From Zetaproteobacteria bacterium (GTDB lineage Bacteria > Pseudomonadota > Zetaproteobacteria > Mariprofundales > Mariprofundaceae): a stretch of 24,277 nucleotides of DNA. A model generated the notes under the pieces. It saw only the letters and a program-made list of their open reading frames with translations, was not told where the DNA came from and made no database searches. Positions 14,629 through 22,741 of this stretch are shown piece by piece. The stretch covers positions 1-24,277 of the forward strand of contig JAJRVG010000054.1 of the NCBI GenBank assembly GCA_021545595.1. The letters are read 5' to 3'. A program made the translations under genes and the position numbers. The stretch's first letter is position 1; each line of letters opens with the position of its first letter.

Positions 14629-15819
14629 CTACCACCTTCTTTCAAAATGTTTACGCAGATATACAGCCAGACCATTCAGGCTGAGAAGCACAGTTAAAAG
14701 CACAAGGATCGCTGCTGCGGTGCGCTCCTCGTATGCACGGAGAGACTCTCCCGCCCACGTATAAATCTGGGCGGGAAGAACAGTTGCTGCTTCTAGAATA
14801 TTATCAGGGGCATCCGGAACATAGGCCACCATACCGACTATCAGCAGGGGGGCTGTTTCGCCCATGGCCTGAGCCAGTCCGATGATCGAACCAGTCAGGA
14901 TACCTGGCATGGCCAGTGGTAGTACATGATGCCATGTGGTTTGCCAGCGTGATGCTCCAAGTCCGAAAGCCGCTTCACGAATGGAACTGGGTACAGACTG
15001 CAGAGCGGCACGGGTAGCAATGATAATAATCGGTAGTGTCATCAGGGCCAGAGTCAGGCCACCAGCCAGTGCCGATGACCGTGGTACTCCTGCAAAATTG
15101 ATAAAAATAGCCAGCCCAAGCAAGCCGTATAGAATGGATGGGATGGCGGCCAGATTATTGATGTTAACCTCAATAATACGGGTAAAGTGATTGTCTTCAG
15201 AAAATTCCTCTAGATAAATGGCTGTCATTACACCAATGGGAACAGCTATGAGCATGGTGATAAGCAGTGTAAATATCGAACCAACGGCAGCAGAGAAAAT
15301 ACCGGCATTCTCGGGCAGTTTCGAGTCGCCGGAAGTGAAAAATCTAATATTGAACACTTGACGTATCCGACCCTCTTCAGCCATGGCATCGACTATACGT
15401 TGATATTTCGATTTCAGACCATGGCCATTATGCTGTTTAATATATTGATCTACACGACTATCGGCAGGCACCCATTGTTTAATATTGTTACCGATCAGCT
15501 CCGGATGTCTCTTCAGGTAGACGGGAAGGGTGCGCAACCAGGCACGACTAACCACCCGACGCAATTTATGATCCACAGCCTTGTTGTAGTTCGTTTTGGC
15601 AGCTTCAACATAGTGAATGTTTACTTTCACTTCGGTTTGGTAAAAAGCAGGAACCGCCTGACCGATGATGTCGACAAAAAAGAAAACCAGAAATGCCAAT
15701 GCCAGACCAAGTGCAGTTAAACCATACCAGTGGAACCGGCTATCAGCACGCTCACGCCGTTTTTGACGTAGTTTTTTCTCATCACTAATGAAATTGTTTG
15801 GTTGAGTAGAATTATTCAT
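14629..15819 (-). CDS. pstA: Phosphate ABC transporter permease PstA, long form
   Basis: PstA is one of the two membrane channel subunits of the phosphate importer. The conserved permease loop is SIREAAFGLGASRWQTTWHHVLPLAMPGI, where PstB docks. At 396 residues it is about 100 longer than E. coli PstA. The extra part follows the first membrane helix (about residues 32-52) and forms a periplasmic segment to about residue 168 (VNIHYVEAAKTNYNKAVDHKL and onward), like the DUF3333 region seen in many proteobacterial PstA proteins. The start codon overlaps the end of pstC by 8 nt, so translation is coupled. Confidence 0.95.
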   Translation of the reverse strand: MNNSTQPNNFISDEKKLRQKRRERADSRFHWYGLTALGLALAFLVFFFVDIIGQAVPAFYQTEVKVNIHYVEAAKTNYNKAVDHKLRRVVSRAWLRTLPVYLKRHPELIGNNIKQWVPADSRVDQYIKQHNGHGLKSKYQRIVDAMAEEGRIRQVFNIRFFTSGDSKLPENAGIFSAAVGSIFTLLITMLIAVPIGVMTAIYLEEFSEDNHFTRIIEVNINNLAAIPSILYGLLGLAIFINFAGVPRSSALAGGLTLALMTLPIIIIATRAALQSVPSSIREAAFGLGASRWQTTWHHVLPLAMPGILTGSIIGLAQAMGETAPLLIVGMVAYVPDAPDNILEAATVLPAQIYTWAGESLRAYEERTAAAILVLLTVLLSLNGLAVYLRKHFERRW

Positions 15820-17056
15820 ATTGCTGCCTGAATTTTCGTACTACCATGATTGAAATAATATTGAGTATCAGTGTGGCGATCAGCAGTACCAGTCCGAGTG
15901 CAAAAGCCGACAGTGTGAAGGCTGAATCGAACTCCTGGTCACCCGTTAGTGCTTCAACAATTTTTACTGTCACTGTGGTCATGCCTTCAAGAGGATTGGC
16001 GGTTAGATTTGGACGCAAACCCGCTGCCATGACTACAATCATAGTTTCACCGATAGCACGTGATATAGCTAGCAGGCAGGCGGAAACAATACCTGGAAGT
16101 GCAGCAGGCAAGACAATATGCCGGATGGTTTCCGCCTTGGTGGTACCTAACGCCAGCGAGCCGTCACGCAGCGATTGTGGTACTGCGCGAATGACATCAT
16201 CGGATAGGGAAGAGATAAACGGGATGATCATTATGCCCATGATCAGACCTGGTGCCAGTGCATTGGTGTAATCGGCTTCCAGTCCGAACGTATGGGCGAT
16301 ATTTACAATTAACGGGCTAATAGTTATGGCAGCAAAAAAACCGTACACAACCGTTGGAATGCCAGCCAATATTTCCAACATAGGTTTGAGGTGACCGCGG
16401 GCATTATGTGATGCATATTCAGACATATAAATCGCAGCAAACAGACCGATTGGAACGGCTACCAGCATGGCAATCAGGGTGATCATGAAGGTGCCGGCAA
16501 AAATTGGTAGCGAGCCGAAAAGTGGTGGCGCTACGCTCTCATTTGTACGCCCGGCACCGATCAGAAAAGCAGTGTCCGGTTGCCACTGTGTGCCAGTGAT
16601 AAAATCCCATATCGGAATAACCTTGAAAAAACGAACGGATTCAAACACAACTGAGAGTACGATACCGATAGTAGTCAGGATGGAGATAGCTGCTGCAGTA
16701 AACAGCAGACCGCGCATAACTTTTTCAACAGCCTGTCGGGCACGGAAATTGGCATTGATATGACTTAAAGCAAACCATAAACCGGCACTACCAAGACCAA
16801 GAGTGGTGGCCAGCAGCATTGGAGCAGGTACGGTGAACAGATTGAATATATGCGCAATGCTGAAAAGTAGTGATACAGCCAGTGCAGGTAATGCTATCCA
16901 GCTGACAGCATACAAGCCGTAAAAACCGGGTCGTGAGTGCAGGCGGACATCATCAGTTTCAAATGACAGGGCTTTGCCGCGTCCCATCCAGAAAGCCATG
17001 AAAGATAAGGGAACCAGGCCACCAAAGAGCCAAAAAAATAGATTAGCAGTGCTCAT
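15812..17056 (-). CDS. pstC: Phosphate ABC transporter permease PstC, long form
   Basis: PstC is the partner channel subunit of PstA. The 414-residue protein carries several membrane helices, and its PstB-docking loop is SLRDGSLALGTTKAETIRHIVLPAALPGI. It is longer than E. coli PstC because it has extra N-terminal helices before the conserved core begins near residue 120. The region VFESVRFFKVIPIWDFITGTQWQPD is typical of PstC. It is first in the pstCAB-phoU block; the upstream gap to pstS holds a strong terminator, so pstCAB may be made by read-through, from its own promoter, or both. A 7-bp inverted repeat TGGTCTT/AAGACCA at 17122-17137 lies before it. Confidence 0.95.
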   Translation of the reverse strand: MSTANLFFWLFGGLVPLSFMAFWMGRGKALSFETDDVRLHSRPGFYGLYAVSWIALPALAVSLLFSIAHIFNLFTVPAPMLLATTLGLGSAGLWFALSHINANFRARQAVEKVMRGLLFTAAAISILTTIGIVLSVVFESVRFFKVIPIWDFITGTQWQPDTAFLIGAGRTNESVAPPLFGSLPIFAGTFMITLIAMLVAVPIGLFAAIYMSEYASHNARGHLKPMLEILAGIPTVVYGFFAAITISPLIVNIAHTFGLEADYTNALAPGLIMGIMIIPFISSLSDDVIRAVPQSLRDGSLALGTTKAETIRHIVLPAALPGIVSACLLAISRAIGETMIVVMAAGLRPNLTANPLEGMTTVTVKIVEALTGDQEFDSAFTLSAFALGLVLLIATLILNIISIMVVRKFRQQYE

Positions 17057-17204
17057 AAAGTGTATGCAAAACTCCGTGTGTTATTCATGCGTCCCCTTTC
17101 TGGTTGATAAAATTAACAGGGTGGTCTTTGAAGACCATAATTCTGATTAATAACGGGCCACAGCTCATATCAAAACCTGATTACGCCTGTATGCCTTTTA
17201 TTGG

Positions 17205-17238
17205 AAAAACCAGCCGGAGCAAACTCCGGCTGGTTTTT
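17205..17238 (-). terminator. Strong intrinsic terminator between pstS and pstC
   Basis: AAAAACCAGCCGGAG and CTCCGGCTGGTTTTT form a perfect 15-bp stem with the 4-base loop CAAA. It is symmetrical in A and T runs, so it could work in both directions, but it sits 26 nt after the pstS stop codon. It would let the abundant binding protein be made in excess over the membrane subunits by partial termination. Confidence 0.92.
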
Positions 17239-17263
17239 TAAAAGCGAGCGAATAGTCAGTACT

Positions 17264-18301
17264 TTATTTTTTTGCAAAGTCTTCCAGCTTTATACGAACC
17301 AGTGATTTCAGATGGCTGCGATAGTGATCACGCATTTCCTTTGGCAGCGGGATCAGACCGATGTCTGCACATTCACCCTCATCACCGATCATGCGCTCGT
17401 TCATGAATAGATTGGCATATTCGAGGATGCCGGGAACTTTCTTGATGTGAGACTGCTTGATGTAGAAGTAGAGTGAACGAGACAGTTTATAGGAACCGTC
17501 CTGAACAGTTTCAGGTGCCGGAGCTACACCCTCAATGGTAGCAGCACTTATTTTATCAGTGTTTTCAGCTAGATAGCTGTATCCAAAAATGCCCAGTGCA
17601 GCAGTGTCTTTGGTTAGCTTCCGTACGATCAGGTTGTCATTTTCACCACTTGGTATATAAACACCATCCTGACGGATTGCGTGAAAATGCTTAAAACCTG
17701 CATCGTTATAGACTTTCCAGTGCTTGGTGTTGTGCTTAAGGATCATGTCCTCGAACGCATCACGGGTGCCTGAAGAAGTTGGTGGGCCGTAGATGGCGAT
17801 CTTGCGGTGCGGCAGCCTGGCATTGATCTCATTCCAGTAGTAATACGGGTTATTGACCAGAACGGACTCATCTTTACTTGGAACTTTGGCAGCAACAGCC
17901 AGCAGAAGTTCTTTACGAGTCAGATTGATGGCAGCGGTAGTTTTGGACTGTGCAATGGCAATTCCGTCATAACCGACAACTATTTCAGTAATATCTTTTA
18001 CACCATTTTCCTGACATTTCTTGTATTCTGTACTCTTCATGCGGCGTGATGCATTGGTAATATCCGGAGTGTTCATACCATTACCTGCGCAGAACAGCTT
18101 CATGCCTCCACCTGAACCTGTAGACTCTACAACCGGAGTTTTAAATTTGGTGGTGGAGCCCAGTGTTTCAGCAGTATAGCTGGAGAATGGGTAAACCGTG
18201 GATGAACCAACGATCCTGATCTGATCACGGGCTTCTGCCTGACCGATGAAGGCAAGGCCAAGAAAAGTTGCTGCCATGAGAATGGCGTATTGTTTTTTCA
18301 T
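17264..18301 (-). CDS. pstS: Periplasmic phosphate-binding protein PstS
   Basis: PstS captures phosphate in the periplasm and delivers it to PstCA. The ATG at 18301 gives a 345-residue precursor with a classic signal peptide (MKKQYAILMAATFLGLAFIG, cleavage likely after QAEA) and mature sequence beginning RDQIRIVGSSTVYPFS. Phosphate-site motifs are STGSGGGMKLF and SSGTRDAFED. A ribosome-binding site GGGAGA lies about 10 nt upstream. An in-frame start 30 codons earlier would place a non-signal sequence before the signal peptide and was rejected. It is transcribed ahead of pstCAB-phoU, with a terminator between. Confidence 0.95.
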   Translation of the reverse strand: MKKQYAILMAATFLGLAFIGQAEARDQIRIVGSSTVYPFSSYTAETLGSTTKFKTPVVESTGSGGGMKLFCAGNGMNTPDITNASRRMKSTEYKKCQENGVKDITEIVVGYDGIAIAQSKTTAAINLTRKELLLAVAAKVPSKDESVLVNNPYYYWNEINARLPHRKIAIYGPPTSSGTRDAFEDMILKHNTKHWKVYNDAGFKHFHAIRQDGVYIPSGENDNLIVRKLTKDTAALGIFGYSYLAENTDKISAATIEGVAPAPETVQDGSYKLSRSLYFYIKQSHIKKVPGILEYANLFMNERMIGDEGECADIGLIPLPKEMRDHYRSHLKSLVRIKLEDFAKK

Positions 18302-18347
18302 AGTTTGGTATCTCCCGAATGAATTTGGGCGCACTGTACAACTCATT

Positions 18348-18366
18348 TGTGACATATATGTGTCAT
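18348..18366. promoter_or_regulatory. Possible degenerate Pho box upstream of pstS
   Basis: TGTGACA (18348-18354) and TGTGTCA (18359-18365) form a direct repeat with an 11-bp period, the spacing used by PhoB, 47 nt before the pstS start. The half-sites only partly resemble the known CTGTCAT unit, and their orientation is opposite to the gene. The same stretch can be read as a TGACA...TGTCA inverted repeat. This is a weak candidate. Confidence 0.3.
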
Positions 18367-18427
18367 TCGGGTAAATAAAATATCTCTTCAATACAGGCTG
18401 TCGATTAATAAACGGACTGTAACCGAA

Positions 18428-18465
18428 GCCATGCAGGTCGTAGGCGTCACATGGCCTGTTTTTTT
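18428..18465 (+). terminator. Terminator-like hairpin with no plus-strand gene before it
   Basis: GCCATG (18428-18433) pairs with CATGGC (18450-18455), and a shorter internal AGGC/GCCT pairing is possible. A run of seven T follows at 18459-18465. No plus-strand gene lies upstream for over 6 kb, so if it works it would end a short untranslated transcript starting near the pstS promoter. The rest of the pstS-coq7 gap also has a GGCCAC/GTGGCC hairpin at 18531-18550, enclosed by CTGTC/GACAG, and a CATTTG/CAAATG hairpin at 18566-18581. Confidence 0.35.
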
Positions 18466-18595
18466 GTCACGATATTTACTGTTGCAGGTTCAAAGTGCTG
18501 CTCATGGGCTCAGCGCTGTCTTGAACGAACGGCCACTTTTGGTGGTGGCCTTAGTCGACAGTGGGCATTTGTCTGCAAATGTAAGGGGTAGGGGG

Positions 18596-19249
18596 TTAAA
18601 TCCGTTCTGCCAGGCTGGTTAGAACCTTCGAGGTCAACTGCATGAACTGTTTGACCGGTTCAGGCAGAGGGGCTGCTCCCAGGCCGTGGGCCAGATCTGC
18701 ATGTCCCTGCTCATCAACCTTCATCTGCTCAACAATAGCAAGGCTTCTGCAGTCACTCTCAGGCAGGCGTTCAAGATGGCTGTCCAGATGACGAACTACC
18801 TGCTTTTCTGTCTCTTCCAGGAATCCGAGGTTCCAGCGGTCGCCTGCAACTCCGGCTGTGATTCCAATAGCAAATGAGCCTGCATACCAGAGTGGATCAA
18901 AAATAGAGGGACGTTCGCCCAACTCATCAAGTCTTCGACGACACCAGTTCAGGTGATCGCTCTCTTCAACAGAGGCATGATATAACTTATCTTTAAGTGA
19001 TGGGTCCCGGGCTGTGAGGCTCTGTCCATGGTAAAGTGCCTGTGCAGCCATCTCTCCGGCATGGTTGACTCGCATCAGGGCTGCTGCCTGCTGTTTTTCA
19101 GTGGCTGAAAGTGCAGTGTCATCACTGGATTTTTCTGCAGGGTAGGGGCGCTGAGTCGACTGTTTGCAAAAGATATTGTTCAGCGCCTTATCAACGTGCC
19201 CGACCAGGCTGTCTGCGAGTGAAAAGTGGCGGATTTCATGGCTGCTCAT
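18596..19249 (-). CDS. coq7: Ubiquinone biosynthesis di-iron hydroxylase Coq7
   Basis: Coq7 adds the last ring hydroxyl group in ubiquinone synthesis (demethoxyubiquinol to demethylubiquinol) at the membrane face. The 217-residue product is a ferritin-like di-iron protein: iron ligands are in MRVNHAGEMAAQALYHGQ, in SVEESDHLNW, and in VEQMKVDEQGHADLAHG, each giving the expected Glu and ExxH residues. I place the start at ATG 19249 (MSSHEIRHFSLADSLVGHVDKAL), which matches the family. The frame stays open for 50 more codons, but those run through copy 2 of the DnaA-box element and are not protein-like. No clear ribosome-binding site precedes the start. Confidence 0.92.
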   Translation of the reverse strand: MSSHEIRHFSLADSLVGHVDKALNNIFCKQSTQRPYPAEKSSDDTALSATEKQQAAALMRVNHAGEMAAQALYHGQSLTARDPSLKDKLYHASVEESDHLNWCRRRLDELGERPSIFDPLWYAGSFAIGITAGVAGDRWNLGFLEETEKQVVRHLDSHLERLPESDCRSLAIVEQMKVDEQGHADLAHGLGAAPLPEPVKQFMQLTSKVLTSLAERI

Positions 19250-19321
19250 ACGACGAAATCTACGCTTGAAATTTTTCCTCGCAACCCCTAACCACTGATA
19301 AAATAAAGAGTTAGAAGATGC

Positions 19322-19532
19322 ATCCACAGAAGTTGTGGATAACTTCGTGGATAACTTTCGGTTTTTATTACAGCAATATGACAAAATGAATAACTGCAAG
19401 ACAATGACTAAAAAATAGGCACTCCTATTATTTCATTTATATCAATATGTTACACGATTATTGTTTTAGCTTCTACGCAGAAAATATTGAAAGCGGCCCG
19501 TTTCTCTTTTTTACCGCATGAACGGTGGATAA
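19322..19532. repeat. Repeated intergenic element with DnaA-box-like sites, copy 2
   Basis: This second copy lies between coq7 and hpnE in the same orientation as copy 1 at 12333-12544. The first 35 bases differ at two positions. The perfect box TGTGGATAA is at 19334-19342, CGTGGATAA at 19346-19354 and a third box, GGTGGATAA, at 19524-19532. AATATGAC begins 53 nt from the element start in both copies, AATAGGCA at 92-93 nt, and a T-rich TTTnTCTTTTT tract near 180 nt. The element ends 8 nt from the hpnE stop codon, almost as copy 1 does for trmL. Total length is 211 versus 212 nt. The interior is AT-rich and more diverged. Confidence 0.75.
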
Positions 19533-19539
19533 CATCTTG

Positions 19540-20832
19540 TTATTGTTGGAAACAAAGGGATTTCGCCACCTCTTCTCCGCGCAGCACGGCTGCCTCAATG
19601 GTTGCAGGGAAATCACCGGGAAGGGGCGCTTCAGAGGCATCAATGATCATGCCAATGTTCATGCGCTGGTGTTTGGCGTTTACCAGTACCGTTGCACGCT
19701 GTTCTATGACAATTTTACTATGAATTGGTTGCACTGTTTCAATACCCGACAGCATGGCCAGCTCCTCACAGATAATCTGAATCAGCTCAGCCTTATTACC
19801 GGCCTCCTCAGCACTACCGGCGGCACTGATTACAGCGCAGATATGTTGTGCACCGTCTCTCGCTGTCTGTGATGAGACATTGAAGTACCACTGGCCTCTG
19901 GTGCCGATGCCACCAATCAGTGAGTCAGGAAGCGGGATATCAGCTTCAAACCAGAGGTGAACATTGGTGATCGGACCTGTTTTAACAGGCTCTTCAACGC
20001 CCAGGAGCCTGTTTCGTGCGTAGGCCGGCAGTGCGATTATCACGTTTCGGTACGGGCCCGTGGTGTTCTGGCTGTTCTGACTGGTATGGAGTTGGCAGCT
20101 GTTGCCTGCCTGTTCAATGCTTCGAATGGTTGTGCCGGTAAAGATGGAGCCTCCCAGACTCTGAAAACGTTGCTCAAGTGGCTTGATCACTGCTTCCGAG
20201 AGTGGCTTGTTGAACCAGCCAAGTCGTGCATGATCGTGGCTGGCAAATGCCTCACGCAGAACAGAGGCAAAGCTGTTGCAGTCTGCACCCTGCATCGGCT
20301 CATTCATCACGCCCAGACATAGTGGCTCAATCAGATCACGTTGCAGTGCGGGAGATATCTTCTCAGCTTCCATCCACTCTTTGACCGTTGCCACAGCTAC
20401 CTTTCTCCCGCTTCGATCCTTCATACTCCGATCAAGACGAAGCAGGCTCAGAAGGCTATCGACGTGGTGGCCGGGAAGCCGGTAGAGGGCTGCCATAAGT
20501 GCCAGTGGAAATGGCAGATATGGTGATGGAGCGAGGCAGAAGTGGCCGCGTTGCTCATCCCAGAGCGAAAGTTTCAGTGATCGTTGCCAGGTGATATTAC
20601 CATCTGCGCCAATGCTCTCCAGCAGTCTGCGTGTGGCCTTGTATGCTCCGATTAGGAGATGAGGGCCGTTATCGACCCACTCATTGACTCTACTGTCGTA
20701 AAAAGAGCGTGTACGCCCCCCCAGTGCGGGAGCTGCCTCATAGAGATGAACATCATGACCCTTCTCAGCCAGTCGGATGGCAGATGTCAGTCCACAGAGG
20801 CCGCCTCCGATAATGGCAATGGGGTATTTCAC
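19540..20832 (-). CDS. hpnE: Squalene-forming FAD-dependent desaturase HpnE
   Basis: HpnE reduces hydroxysqualene to squalene, the third step of the bacterial HpnCDE route. The 430-residue flavoprotein has the FAD-binding dinucleotide fold at the N-terminus (AIIGGGLCGLTSAIRLAEKG, then LYEAAPALGGRTRSF) and the phytoene-desaturase-like body with VDNGPHLLIGAYKATRRLLESIG. It lies 16 nt after hpnD and is the last gene of the squalene operon. Its stop codon is next to copy 2 of the DnaA-box element. Assignment rests on family motifs plus the tight link to hpnD and hpnC. Confidence 0.94.
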   Translation of the reverse strand: MKYPIAIIGGGLCGLTSAIRLAEKGHDVHLYEAAPALGGRTRSFYDSRVNEWVDNGPHLLIGAYKATRRLLESIGADGNITWQRSLKLSLWDEQRGHFCLAPSPYLPFPLALMAALYRLPGHHVDSLLSLLRLDRSMKDRSGRKVAVATVKEWMEAEKISPALQRDLIEPLCLGVMNEPMQGADCNSFASVLREAFASHDHARLGWFNKPLSEAVIKPLEQRFQSLGGSIFTGTTIRSIEQAGNSCQLHTSQNSQNTTGPYRNVIIALPAYARNRLLGVEEPVKTGPITNVHLWFEADIPLPDSLIGGIGTRGQWYFNVSSQTARDGAQHICAVISAAGSAEEAGNKAELIQIICEELAMLSGIETVQPIHSKIVIEQRATVLVNAKHQRMNIGMIIDASEAPLPGDFPATIEAAVLRGEEVAKSLCFQQ

Positions 20833-20848
20833 CGGTTCATATCCTGAA

Positions 20849-21730
20849 TCAGAGTGCCAGACGGACCGGCCGGGGGACGTCAGCTTTCATGGCCCTCTTT
20901 TCATAGTGCCAGGTGCGCCATGCAATCCAGATTTTCTGCAGTGGTGATATATGTGCCGAGTGTCGCCATGAGTCAAAATTGTGACCCTTTAGCCGTTTGA
21001 ACTGTGTATAGTAGATTGATGCCATCAGCAGAGAGGGGCGAAGGCTCTCCCGATCCTCTTCGGGAAGCTGCTCAAGTGCATTTTTGTACGCAGACTCAGC
21101 TTTCTCTCCGTAGTGTTGAAGCAGGGCAGTCATACCTTCACTGATGTTGCCCTCTTTAAAATCCTGATCGGTCACTTTAAAGCGGATACGATCCTCCTGG
21201 GGCAGGTAGATGCGGCCGATTGCGGCATCCTGCTTCAGATCACGCAGGATATTGGTCAGTTGCAGCGCCTCTCCCAGTGATGTCGCAAAGTTACGTGCTT
21301 TTCGGGACCTGTACCCGAATATTTCGATTGAGAGCAGGCCAACCACACCTGCAACCCGGTAACAGTAGAGCGACAGGTCTGAACTTTTCAGCATCGGCTT
21401 GCCACTGATATCCATCAACATGCCATCAAGAACTTCAATAAAGAGCTCCTCATCGAGAGAGAAATGGTTCTTTGCCCACTGCAACTCCCTGCCAACAGGG
21501 TGCTGTGGCTGGCCACTGAATGCACGATGAAGCTCCTCTTGCCAGAAGTGGATCTTCTGCATGGCAACTTCCTCTTCGCTGATCTCATCGGCAATGTCAT
21601 CAACCTCTCTGCAGAAGGCGTAGAGAGCCATCATGGCCCGCCTCTTATCCTCTTCCAGAAAAAGGAATGCATAATAGAAGGATGATCCCGACCCCCTGGT
21701 TTTCTCTTCACAATATCGGGAGGGGTTCAT
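20849..21730 (-). CDS. hpnD: Presqualene diphosphate synthase HpnD
   Basis: HpnD condenses two farnesyl diphosphates into presqualene diphosphate. The 293-residue, all-helical prenyl synthase has two aspartate-rich sites: FCREVDDIADE near residue 38-48 and LTNILRDLKQDAAIGRIYLP near residue 158-177. GSSFYYAFLFLEEDKRRAMMALYAFCR at the N-terminus is typical. The start codon overlaps the hpnC stop (ATGA), so the two are translationally coupled. It could only be confused with phytoene synthase, but the HpnCDE order makes the squalene role more likely. Confidence 0.94.
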   Translation of the reverse strand: MNPSRYCEEKTRGSGSSFYYAFLFLEEDKRRAMMALYAFCREVDDIADEISEEEVAMQKIHFWQEELHRAFSGQPQHPVGRELQWAKNHFSLDEELFIEVLDGMLMDISGKPMLKSSDLSLYCYRVAGVVGLLSIEIFGYRSRKARNFATSLGEALQLTNILRDLKQDAAIGRIYLPQEDRIRFKVTDQDFKEGNISEGMTALLQHYGEKAESAYKNALEQLPEEDRESLRPSLLMASIYYTQFKRLKGHNFDSWRHSAHISPLQKIWIAWRTWHYEKRAMKADVPRPVRLAL

Positions 21731-22632
21731 ACAATCTCCATGCTTAGTGGTCTGGATGGTCGTAGTGCTGTGACAAGGATGCTGCCTGCCAGACGATACC
21801 AGTGGCCGCTGCTCAGGGCAGGACGCTTGTTCAACGGATCTTCCAGTTGCGTGGTTGCCTGAAGGATGGCCATACCGCCATGCAGTGTCGCGGCAATCTG
21901 AAGCCTTAATCTGAACGGAAGCAGGGGAAGAATCTTCGCCCCCTCCTGAAACAGCTCCCAGGTCACCGCATAGGCCTCTTCCAGTGCAGGCCTAAGCTGT
22001 TCAGATGAAAGCTCGCCATGAATAACATCTTCACTGCTGAATCCCGCCTTTTCAAGCCACTCCTGTGTCAGGTAACAGCGGCCATTGGGGATATCACGCT
22101 TCAGATCCTGCCAGAAGTTGGTCAACTGCAGTGCGGTGCAGAGTGCGTCGGAGTAGTGCTGTGCCTTAGCATCTGTAATACCGTGCAGGGCAAGCATCAG
22201 GCGGCCCACCGGGTTGGCTGAGTGCTTGCAGTAAAACATCAGCTCATCCCGGGTTGCATAGGAGTGGATAGAGACATCCATCCGGAATGCGATCAGAAGA
22301 TCATGCAGTGATTCGACCGGAAGATGAAAGGCGTTGATTGCATCGCCAAGCGCAAGAAAGACAGGGTGATCGACCTGCCCGTCTGCGCAGCGCTCAAGCA
22401 GGCTCTCCCATGCATCAATCTGTTTTAGACGTTTATTTGCGGGCGCATCGCCCTCATCAGCCATATCGTCAGCGGCACGGGCAAAGGCATAGATGGCAGC
22501 AACAGCAGGGCGAAGTTTCCGACGGATCAGGCGCGATGCCGTTGGAAAGTTTTCATAATGCTGTTGTGCGATTCTCATACAGTACTGGTATGCTTGAGCT
22601 GTGGTCAGCGTTCTGGCTGTGGAAGAGGGCAT
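21727..22632 (-). CDS. hpnC: Hydroxysqualene synthase HpnC
   Basis: HpnC converts presqualene diphosphate to hydroxysqualene, and so acts between HpnD and HpnE. The 301-residue protein is a paralogue of HpnD with aspartate-rich motifs YAFARAADDMADEGD (about 48-62) and QLTNFWQDLKRDIPNGRCYL (about 168-187). The NFWQDLKRD form of the second motif is usual for HpnC. It is the first gene of the operon and is divergent from thiO, with about 110 nt between them for both promoters. No squalene-hopene cyclase gene is in view. Confidence 0.93.
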   Translation of the reverse strand: MPSSTARTLTTAQAYQYCMRIAQQHYENFPTASRLIRRKLRPAVAAIYAFARAADDMADEGDAPANKRLKQIDAWESLLERCADGQVDHPVFLALGDAINAFHLPVESLHDLLIAFRMDVSIHSYATRDELMFYCKHSANPVGRLMLALHGITDAKAQHYSDALCTALQLTNFWQDLKRDIPNGRCYLTQEWLEKAGFSSEDVIHGELSSEQLRPALEEAYAVTWELFQEGAKILPLLPFRLRLQIAATLHGGMAILQATTQLEDPLNKRPALSSGHWYRLAGSILVTALRPSRPLSMEIV

Positions 22633-22741
22633 GGGAGAGCATGTTAAGGGCTTGGTGAATGTTTGGAAATCACTATTTTAAGATGGATGAAATGGCCGGT
22701 CTGAGAATCTGTAACCATATTTGTGAAGGGGGAGGCTGTTT

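Noticed and set aside
18302..18391. 30-residue extension before the PstS signal peptide
   Set aside because: It would hide a typical signal peptide, and GGGAGA lies correctly before the inner ATG at 18301.
19250..19399. Fifty-codon N-terminal extension of coq7
   Set aside because: The extension runs through the repeated DnaA-box element, reads low-complexity sequence and does not fit the Coq7 family start.
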